6,793 nucleotides of DNA from Thermoplasmatota archaeon (lineage in GTDB: Archaea; Thermoplasmatota; Penumbrarchaeia; Penumbrarchaeales; Penumbrarchaeaceae), in NCBI GenBank assembly GCA_030600725.1, contig JAUVLN010000115.1, positions 1 through 6,793 on the forward strand, given 5' to 3'. The notes beneath the pieces are model-generated. The model had not been told where the DNA came from. It did not search any database and was given only the letters and a program-made list of their open reading frames with translations. Positions 1 to 6,400 of the stretch are shown in pieces. Each line of letters begins with the position of its first letter. Position 1 is the first letter of the stretch. The translations under genes were made by a program, and so were the position numbers.

Positions 1-319
1 TCCTCGTCTCGTCATCGATGGGAAGCTCGATCACGCTCTGGATCTCCTCGGCGGTCATTCCTCTGGCCCCCTCGTATGCCATTCCCAGGGCGATCATGAT
101 GGAATAGGGGGAGAAAAAGACGTTATCGGTGCCGCTTATCAGCTGTCTGTACATATCGAAGGAGAACTCATTTGAGGAGTTCACCAATTTGTTCATACCG
201 GTGTAGACCGGAGAATATTCCATGGTCCTTGTGGGCCTCTCATCATCTGTGTCGATGCATCCAGATAGGAGGGCGACCGAGGCCATCAATGCGATTACAA
301 GGATAGATCTCATCTTCAT
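1..319 (-). CDS. Serpin-family lipoprotein, copy 1 (N-terminal part only, cut by window edge)
   Basis: This is the first 106 residues of a serpin, a suicide inhibitor that traps proteases; the rest, including the bait loop, lies beyond the left edge. The start is the ATG at 319, preceded by GAAGGGG with a 5-base spacer. The protein opens MKMRSILVIALMASVALLSGC, a short basic n-region, a hydrophobic core and a lipobox with Cys21, so export and lipid anchoring are predicted. It is followed by the linker CIDTDDERPTRTMEYSPVY and the serpin start, including NVFFSPYSIMIALGMAYEGARG at about residues 66-87, which matches the family's conserved strand s6B / helix B 'shutter' region. It is closely similar to copies 2 and 3 but is a mosaic of the two: the signal peptide resembles copy 2, while the promoter and parts of the coding sequence (for example GMTAEEI) resemble copy 3. 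Whether its bait loop is intact cannot be seen here. Confidence 0.93.
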   Translation of the reverse strand, partial: MKMRSILVIALMASVALLSGCIDTDDERPTRTMEYSPVYTGMNKLVNSSNEFSFDMYRQLISGTDNVFFSPYSIMIALGMAYEGARGMTAEEIQSVIELPIDDETR

Positions 320-324
320 GGGTA

Positions 325-331
325 CCCCTTC
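325..331 (-). promoter_or_regulatory. Ribosome-binding site of serpin copy 1
   Basis: Minus-strand GAAGGGG ends 5 bases before the ATG at 319. The same heptamer at the same spacing precedes all three serpins and fixes their starts. It is within a 24-base leader (320-343) identical to that of copy 2. Confidence 0.65.
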
Positions 332-343
332 TATTGATGTAAT

Positions 344-386
344 GGGTTGAGAGACGATATAAAGACAATGGAACAGAATTTATACA
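344..386 (-). promoter_or_regulatory. Promoter of serpin copy 1
   Basis: Read on the minus strand, this holds two archaeal TATA-like elements: a proximal CTTTATATC (356-364) and a distal GTATAAATT (377-385), with TCTGTTCCATTGT between them. Given that archaeal transcription starts roughly 25 bases after the TATA box, the proximal box would give a leader of about 15 bases and the distal box one of about 36 bases. The segment 339-386 matches 3211-3258 of copy 3 with a single mismatch. The upstream BRE is not convincing for either box. Confidence 0.6.
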
Positions 387-506
387 GCTCCCAGACCTCT
401 GGACCGATCCCGGAACAGACAAATGCACGTGGTTGTGCTGAATTGGGCCAAAATGAAGGGAGGGGGATAATATCAGTTCTAAATGGTTTCTGAAGTTCTC
501 CATGGC
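387..506. other. Intergenic spacer between serpin copies 1 and 2
   Basis: These 120 bases between the stop of copy 2 and the promoter of copy 1 have no similarity to the matching spacer between copies 2 and 3. No credible coding frame, hairpin or T-rich terminator was seen. Confidence 0.5.
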
Positions 507-1763
507 TCAAGAGCTTGGGTCCTCAACCTTTCCCATGAAGAGGATCTGACCTGTCGCATGGTGTTCGATCAGGAATATGAACGGGTGGTCCGCCCTGAAC
601 TCTATTGGTGTGGGTTCGTCCCCTCCGACGCCACCTGTAAATGAGAATATCACCGCCGTGGCTGCCGCCGCTTCCGTCCCCTCCTCGTTGACCTCAACGA
701 AGGATTGGTGGATGACATCACTGATGAAGAGATCGGCCCCGCTTATACCGCTGAAATCAGCATCACCCAAGAAAGCGGTGGGCATCCCCATCTCAATCAG
801 GTACTGGTTGAGGTTGTACTTCAGCTCGAACTTGAAGGAGGGCAGGTATATATCGACCCATTCGCCGGACAGGTCCGACTTCAGATCTCTCAGATATTCA
901 TAGGTAAGGTCGGACTCCAAACCGGAGATATCATTCTGTTTTGGTAGAAGGACATACATCGATAATTCATCGTTTGTATAGGGGAGCTGAAGCATCTGGA
1001 CATCGTCGTTTTCCGCGTAGTTAAGGTCTATCTCCTCGTCGCACATGTTCATGGTCTCAACCATCTTCGATGTCCCATCCGTCAGGTGGAAATCCCGCTC
1101 CATCGTGGCGGTCTCATCGAACTGCCACTTCCAGTCCGCCTTGAAGTAGATCGCGTTCGTTAGTACCATGTAGGTGAAATAGCCGAGCAGGCCCGGGGGG
1201 ATCATATCCTTGATCCTACCATTTGTCTCCCCTTCCACCCAGGCGTTGATCGTGTCCGTGGATCCCGTTGGGTCCCCCCCGAAGTCCAGCTGTTGACCCC
1301 CTGCCAGATAGTCGTTCTCGATGGTGTATTGATAATCTTCGATCAGGGTCTCTCCCTGTTTGAGCCAGTAGGCGTTGGCCGTACTCAGCTCGTAGCCTGT
1401 CCCTTCGGGATTGAGCTCTGACTGGAGCGATCTCACCATCTCCCTCCTGGTCTCGTCATCGATGGGAAGCTCGATCACGCTCTGGATCTCTTCAGCGGTC
1501 ACTCCTCTGGCCCCCTCGTATGCCATTCCCAGTGCGATCATTATGGAATAGGGGGAGAAGAATACGTTATCGGTCCCGTTCAACAGCTGTCTGTACATCT
1601 CGAAGGAGAACTCATTCGAGGAGTTCACCAGCTCGTTCATACCGGCGTAGACCGGAGAATAGTCCATGGTCCTTGTGGGCCTCTCATCACCGGTGTCGAT
1701 GCACCCTGATAGCAGGGCGACCGAGGCCATCAATACGATAACAAATGAACTTTTCATCTTCAT
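507..1763 (-). CDS. Serpin-family lipoprotein, copy 2 (complete)
   Basis: This is a complete serpin of 418 aa (about 397 after Cys21), normal for the family. Residues 1-21 form a lipoprotein signal peptide ending LLSGC. Serpin landmarks follow in order: NVFFSPYSI (66-74, shutter), INAWVEGETNGRIKD (172-186), LTNAIYFKADW (201-211, with the breach-region Trp), MLQLPY (257-262), DADFSGI (334-340), the hinge EEGTEAAAATAV (360-371, P17-P6) and the C-terminal signature EFRADHPFIFLI. A hinge with Gly at P15, Thr at P14 and Ala at P12-P9 is typical of inhibitory serpins, so this one probably inhibits proteases. Counting 17 residues from the first hinge Glu puts P1 at Thr376, just after Phe375. The target is unknown; a chymotrypsin-like specificity through Phe is only a guess. 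The frame stays open to 1850, but the ATG at 1763 is chosen because the signal peptide starts there, the other copies start at the same place, and GAAGGGG lies 5 bases upstream. Confidence 0.96.
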   Translation of the reverse strand: MKMKSSFVIVLMASVALLSGCIDTGDERPTRTMDYSPVYAGMNELVNSSNEFSFEMYRQLLNGTDNVFFSPYSIMIALGMAYEGARGVTAEEIQSVIELPIDDETRREMVRSLQSELNPEGTGYELSTANAYWLKQGETLIEDYQYTIENDYLAGGQQLDFGGDPTGSTDTINAWVEGETNGRIKDMIPPGLLGYFTYMVLTNAIYFKADWKWQFDETATMERDFHLTDGTSKMVETMNMCDEEIDLNYAENDDVQMLQLPYTNDELSMYVLLPKQNDISGLESDLTYEYLRDLKSDLSGEWVDIYLPSFKFELKYNLNQYLIEMGMPTAFLGDADFSGISGADLFISDVIHQSFVEVNEEGTEAAAATAVIFSFTGGVGGDEPTPIEFRADHPFIFLIEHHATGQILFMGKVEDPSS

Positions 1764-1768
1764 GGGTA

Positions 1769-1775
1769 CCCCTTC
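1769..1775 (-). promoter_or_regulatory. Ribosome-binding site of serpin copy 2
   Basis: Minus-strand GAAGGGG with a 5-base spacer to the ATG at 1763. It decides the start, because the reading frame stays open for 29 more codons upstream to 1850, through the leader and the proximal TATA element. Confidence 0.68.
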
Positions 1776-1786
1776 TATTGATGTAA

Positions 1787-1916
1787 TAGGTAAATTGATG
1801 ATATAAACAAAGTGGAACAGTATTTGTACGGATGCAGATGGTCGATCCATGATGTTGAAGATTCCTGGTAAATGCTTAATTTACTCGAATAAATTTGATC
1901 TGCACTTAATTAACCC
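1787..1916. other. Intergenic spacer between serpin copies 2 and 3
   Basis: Apart from the copy 2 promoter at its left end, this spacer shows nothing coding. The part just after the copy 3 stop (about 1867-1916) is A+T-rich. Read on the minus strand it contains short T-rich patches (for example AAATTTATTC) that might serve archaeal termination, but there is no long T-run or hairpin, so no terminator is called. Confidence 0.5.
1788..1830 (-). promoter_or_regulatory. Promoter of serpin copy 2
   Basis: The proximal TATA-like element survives as GTTTATATC (1800-1808, minus strand). The distal element of the other copies has become GTACAAATAC (1820-1829) and is no longer a good TATA box. The core TGTTCCA between the two sites is retained. 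Conservation of the proximal box in all three copies makes it the better candidate for the functional TATA box. Confidence 0.58.
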
Positions 1917-3191
1917 TCATCCACCTTCAGCGGGGTCCTCCACCTTCCCCATGAACAGGATCTGACCTGTCGCCTTGTGTTCTATAAGGAATATGAACGG
2001 ATGGTCCGCCCTGAACTCAACAGGGGTTGGTTGGCTCCCACCACCGATGCTGCTCGTTTCCCGCATCACTACCGCGGTGGCTGCCGCCGCCTCCGTCCCC
2101 TCCTCGTTCACCTCCACGAAGGACTGGTGGATCACATCGCTGATGTATAGATCGGATTCCCCACTCTCCTTGATACCGCTGAAATCGGCCCCTGATGAGA
2201 AGGCTGTTGGCATGCCCATCTCCTTCAGATCCTCGTTGAGCTCGTATTTCAACTCGAACTTGAACCTGGGCATATACACGTCGACCCACTCACCGTACAT
2301 CTCCGCTTTCAGATCGGATAGATATTCCGCCGTGAGGTCGGATTCCAGGCGGGATATATCATTCTGTTTGGGGAGAAGAATATACATCGACAGCTCCTCG
2401 TTCTTGTAGGGCAGCTGAAGCATCTGGATATCATCGTTATGTGCGTAGTTCATGTCGAGGTCCTCGTCGCACATGTTCATGGTCTCGACCATCTTCGAGC
2501 TTCCATCCGTCAGGTGGAAACCCCGCTCCATCGTGGCGGTCTCATCGAACTGCCACTTCCAGTTCGCCTTGAAGTAGATGGCGTTCGTGAGTATCAGATA
2601 GGTGAGAGAGTCTATCAGGTCCGGGGAGATCAGGTCCTTGATCCTACCATTCGTTTCCCCTTCCACCCAGGCGTTGATGGTATCGGCGGAACCGGCGGGG
2701 TCTCCCCCGAAATCCAGCTCCTGTCCGCCGGCGAGGTAGTCGTTCTCGATGGTGCTCTGATAATCGTCGTTCAGGTCCTCCCCCTGTCTGAGCCAGTAGG
2801 CGTTGGCCGTGCTCAGCTCATATTGGCTATCTCCGGGATTCAACTGTGATTGAAGGGAGCGTACCATCTCCCTCCTGGCCTCGTCATCAATGGGGAGCTC
2901 GATCACGCTCTGGATCTCCTCGGCGGTCATACCTCGGGCCCCCTCGTATGCCATTCCCAGGGCGATCATGATGGAATAGGGGGAGAAGAAGACATTATCA
3001 CCCCCGCCCACCAGCTGCCTGTACATCTCGAATGAGAACTCGTTTGAGGAGTTCACCAGCTCGTTCATGCCTGTATATACCGGTGAATAGTCCATGGTCC
3101 TTGTGGGCCTCTCATCGTCGGTGTCGATGCAGCCGGACAGGAGAACGACCGAGGTCATCAATACGATAACTAGTAAACTTTTTATCTTCAT
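1917..3191 (-). CDS. Serpin-family lipoprotein, copy 3 (complete)
   Basis: This complete serpin has 424 aa and lies upstream of copy 2 in the same orientation, separated from it by 153 bp. Residues 1-21 (MKIKSLLVIVLMTSVVLLSGC) are a lipoprotein signal with Cys21. It aligns without gaps to copy 2 through residue 340, sharing the shutter motif (66-74), INAWVEGETNGRIKD (172-186) and LTNAIYFKANW (201-211). It then has a 3-residue insertion (KESGES, 341-346) before the identical stretch leading into the hinge. The hinge EEGTEAAAATAV is at 363-374 and indicates an inhibitory serpin. The bait loop VMRETSSIGGGSQPTP (375-390) is unlike that of copy 2. By count P1-P1' is Thr379-Ser380, with Arg377 at P3, so a different target protease is likely. 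The signature EFRADHPFIFLI follows. The C-terminal tail EDPAEGG differs from copy 2 (EDPSS). Its promoter faces the plus-strand surface-protein gene. Confidence 0.96.
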   Translation of the reverse strand: MKIKSLLVIVLMTSVVLLSGCIDTDDERPTRTMDYSPVYTGMNELVNSSNEFSFEMYRQLVGGGDNVFFSPYSIMIALGMAYEGARGMTAEEIQSVIELPIDDEARREMVRSLQSQLNPGDSQYELSTANAYWLRQGEDLNDDYQSTIENDYLAGGQELDFGGDPAGSADTINAWVEGETNGRIKDLISPDLIDSLTYLILTNAIYFKANWKWQFDETATMERGFHLTDGSSKMVETMNMCDEDLDMNYAHNDDIQMLQLPYKNEELSMYILLPKQNDISRLESDLTAEYLSDLKAEMYGEWVDVYMPRFKFELKYELNEDLKEMGMPTAFSSGADFSGIKESGESDLYISDVIHQSFVEVNEEGTEAAAATAVVMRETSSIGGGSQPTPVEFRADHPFIFLIEHKATGQILFMGKVEDPAEGG

Positions 3192-3196
3192 GTGTA

Positions 3197-3203
3197 CCCC
3201 TTC
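3197..3203 (-). promoter_or_regulatory. Ribosome-binding site of serpin copy 3
   Basis: Minus-strand GAAGGGG with a 5-base spacer to the ATG at 3191, as in the other two copies. The leader around it (3192-3215) differs at only two positions from that of copies 1 and 2. Confidence 0.65.
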
Positions 3204-3215
3204 TATAGATGTAAT

Positions 3216-3258
3216 GGGTTGAGAGATGATATAAAGACAATGGAACAGAATTTATACA
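3216..3258 (-). promoter_or_regulatory. Promoter of serpin copy 3
   Basis: Minus-strand CTTTATATC (3228-3236) is the proximal TATA-like element and GTATAAATT (3249-3257) the distal one, as in copy 1. With the proximal box, transcription would start near 3206 and the leader would be about 15 bases. The similarity to copy 1 ends at 3258, so the unique sequence beyond it is probably the edge of the duplicated unit. Confidence 0.6.
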
Positions 3259-3374
3259 AAATAATCTGGTTTGGATCAATATAGATCGAGGGTATCTGTT
3301 TCACAAATGATAAGTGCTCCAATGTTAGAGGCCATTAAAAAATGATTGAAATCTCTCGATTGCACATAAACTGC

Positions 3375-3388
3375 AAAACCTTATTATC
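3375..3388 (+). promoter_or_regulatory. Probable promoter of the giant surface-protein gene
   Basis: The sequence AAAACCTTATTATC has a BRE-like A-rich part followed by a TATA-like TTATTATC at 3381-3388. The box is centred about 45 bases before the ATG at 3430, which would place the transcription start near 3411 and give a leader of about 19 bases. A second A+T-rich stretch, TTTATTAATT (3391-3400), lies too close to the start codon to leave room for the ribosome-binding site. The call rests on position and composition only. Confidence 0.42.
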
Positions 3389-3414
3389 TGTTTATTAATT
3401 ACATTTACCCACCA

Positions 3415-3420
3415 GAGGGA
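3415..3420 (+). promoter_or_regulatory. Ribosome-binding site of the giant surface-protein gene
   Basis: GAGGGA lies 9 bases before the ATG at 3430 and supports that start. The start also coincides with the beginning of a signal peptide. Confidence 0.6.
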
Positions 3421-3429
3421 TGTGACAAT

Positions 3430-6400
3430 ATGATAGGAACCATTGGTAATCTATTTATTAGCCTATTATTGATCTCTCCGATACTATCGGTATTTGAAGA
3501 TGATACTTTACTAGAGAAAGATCAGATCGTCGATCTATTTCAGGATCTTTCACCGAATGGGAGCCTGTCAAATCCTACACTTGGATATTTCACCGAGAAC
3601 AAAGGTCAATATTACTCGGATCATACATTCTGTTCATACCTCTCATATGGATCGATCTGTTTTTCAGAAAGTAAGGTTGTTATTTTTCCAAATAACCAAA
3701 ATGAGCATGATGTTGATGATCCTGATACTATTCGAAAAGGTACGTTAAATATCTTGAGTTATTCTTTTATTGGGGCTAATGATGTATCGCCGGTTGGAGT
3801 GGATAAGCACTCATTCACAAGTAATTATTTCCTGGGAAATGATCCAAACGAGTGGGTAACCGGAGTCAGAAGCTTCAAAACTGTCCTGTATAAAGGGATT
3901 TGGGATGGAATCGATCTAATGTATCAATATAATGATCAGGGTCTGAAATATGAATTCATAATACATCCTGGCGGGTCCACTTCAGACATCAAGATATTGG
4001 TTGAAGGTGCCGATTCGTTGAACCTACAAAATGGAGATCTCACGGTATTATTACCTGATGGTCTATCCATATCAGATAGTGGCCTGAAGGTACATTATCT
4101 GAATGAACCGTCCGTCACAATTGGGGCATCTTTCCATTTAGCTACCAGGGAGATCTTCTCATTCAAAATAGATGAATATGATCATACAAGACCCATAGTG
4201 ATCGACCCCCTTTTAACCTCCACCTACATCGGTGCCGGGGGTGAAGATCATGCATTTGATCAGATCATGGATGGAAACCTTGATATGTATATCACCGGAA
4301 AGACCAGTTCCGCCCTCTTTCCGGTTCAGAACGATCCGTATGACCCGTCCTACAATCAGAACTGGGATGCATATGTTGTGAAGTACGATCCATTGGACTC
4401 CTCTATCGAATTTGCCACATTCCTGGGTGGAGGCGACTATGATTGCGGGATGGGTATTGCCCTGAATAAGGATGGTGAGATAATCATTACAGGCCCCACT
4501 TATTCAAAGGGTTTCCCTGTTTCTGATGGGTGTTATCGTCCAACTCATATTGGTGGAGAGGATATTTTCATCACAAAATTGAGTCCGGATGGTTCCACAT
4601 TGCTGAGTTCAACCTATGTGGGTGGAACAGGAAGAGATCTCTCCAATGATATTCTCGTTGATGATACGTCAAGCGTCTATGTAACCGGTTTTACAGAATC
4701 TTCTGACTTCCCCACATCGATGGATGCTCTTAACTCATCAATTAATGGTGGTGAGGATATATTTATCCTTCAGATGGATGGTGATCTGGAATCAATTGAA
4801 TATTCATCATATTTTGGTGGCAGCGGAAATGATAAGGCACTTTCTATGGCAATGGATGACAGAAAGTTCATTTATTTAACTGGCGGATCGGATTCAAGCA
4901 ATTTCCCAATAACTACAGATCTATGTGGTTTAAGCTACAATGGAATACAGAGCTGTTTCATGGTCAAGATCAATACGGGAATGTCACTTCTGGTCACATC
5001 AACCCTTATTGGTGGTACGGAACTTGATGAGGGAACAAGAATATATCTGGATGAAAATGAAGATATCTACATCACCGGGTTCACCAGATCGGGATCATTT
5101 CCAACAACGGAGATGGCATATGACACCTCATATAACGGGTTGAAGGATGCTTTCATATTCAAAACGGATAATTCCGCATCAACTATCCTCTATTCCACTT
5201 ACCTCGGCGGAAGTAAGGATGATGTTGGGATGGATATTGGCTTTGATCATAAGGATAGGTTATTCCTATCATGTACAACGGAATCTCTGGATATGCCTTT
5301 GGTCGATCCGTTATATGATGATTCTCACAATGGGAAAAGGGATTCATTCCTTGCGGTTTTTAATGAAAATGGCGACTCGATCTACCGTTCCACCTACCTG
5401 GGTGGGGGAAATGATGACGAAACGATCGGAGTTTCCATTGATCCCGATGGGAATGCATATATTGTGGGAAACACAAAGTCCGGAGCATTTCCCACCCTTG
5501 CCAATTCATATGATGATACACACAACATCGGGATGGATATCTTCGTTTCTGTTGTGAACCTCTCTTTTCCTCCTTCCCAGCCGAGGGATCCAACCTTTTC
5601 AATTGGAGATGGTTATATTGATATAAGTTGGGATAAACCCGATATGAATGGAAATGCATCGATAACCGGATACAAAATATATCGAAGATCGGATGATGTT
5701 GATGAATACTCACTGATATCAAACACCGATGCTCTCAGTTTTATCGATCTGAACATAACAAATGGTATCACATACCTTTATTACATCACCTCTACGAATG
5801 TCGCAGGTGAATCAAGACCGAGCAGTATCATTACAGTTTCAGATGAGGAGGCTCCAACCTTTCTTGATGATCTCACTCCTATGATCGGAATTGTCGGGAG
5901 AGAACTTCAATTTTCTGTGGGATTGGTTGACAATGTGAGAGTATCCTATGCATTTGTGACCTACACACATGGCCAGAGCAGATCCGTGAATCTAACAAGA
6001 ACCGAAGGGGACATTTGGACCTGTAAAATTCAAATACTGGGATCTCTGGATCCGATCCAATACAACTTCAGTTGTCACGATCCTTCCATGAACTGGGCAT
6101 ACACACAGGTAAAAACAATTCAAATTATGGATGATTCATTACCAATATTCATTGAGGATAAAACTCCCCGATCATGTATCACCGGTGATCCCATTGATTT
6201 TAAAATAAATGTGAAAGATAATATCGATATAAGTGAGGTTTGGGTTGATTATCATTCATCATCCAAACCATCGGATCGAGGTAATATCTCAATGGAAGGA
6301 TCGGAAGAAGGTTATTGGACCATCTCAATCCCAACTGACCATCTAATAACAGCATATTCCTACAGATTTCACGCAGTCGATTCCTCCGGAAACTGGAATT

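Larger units (their letters stand above)
1..3258 (-). repeat. Tandem serpin gene array (at least three copies, about 1.43-1.44 kb period)
   Basis: The three start codons at 319, 1763 and 3191 are 1444 and 1428 bases apart. Similarity covers promoter, leader and coding sequence. It stops upstream at about the distal TATA element (386 in copy 1, 3258 in copy 3) and downstream around the last codons, because the sequences after the stop codons of copies 2 and 3 are unrelated. This is the pattern of a unit consisting of promoter plus gene, duplicated in direct orientation. More copies may lie to the left of the window. Confidence 0.92.

Noticed and set aside
243..503. An open frame on the minus strand overlapping the start of serpin copy 1
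   Set aside because: It covers the promoter and the signal-peptide coding region in another frame, has low-complexity His/Arg content and no recognisable domain.
1764..1850. An N-terminal extension of serpin copy 2 by 29 codons, starting at an ATG at 1850
   Set aside because: The extension runs through the promoter and leader shared with the other copies, and it would bury the lipoprotein signal peptide inside the protein. The ATG at 1763 has the ribosome-binding site.
1867..1916. Possible transcription terminator after serpin copy 3
   Set aside because: The region is A+T-rich but has no hairpin and no run of five or more T on the minus strand, so the evidence is too weak.
2439..2849. Plus-strand open frames antisense to the serpins (also near 577-947, 1520-1741, 1975-2409 and 2850-3035)
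   Set aside because: They mirror the well-conserved serpin coding strand and show no start signals or family features of their own; equivalent regions of the paralogs do not keep the same frame.
3478..3490. Perfect short inverted repeat CCGATA-C-TATCGG
   Set aside because: It lies inside the signal-peptide coding region, and a one-base loop cannot form a stable hairpin. A chance palindrome is more likely than an operator.
5360..5722. Open frames within the surface-protein gene (also 3557-3748, 4940-5143, 5147-5557 and 6200-6403)
   Set aside because: All lie in other frames of a long gene with clear domains and have no ribosome-binding sites or recognisable content.
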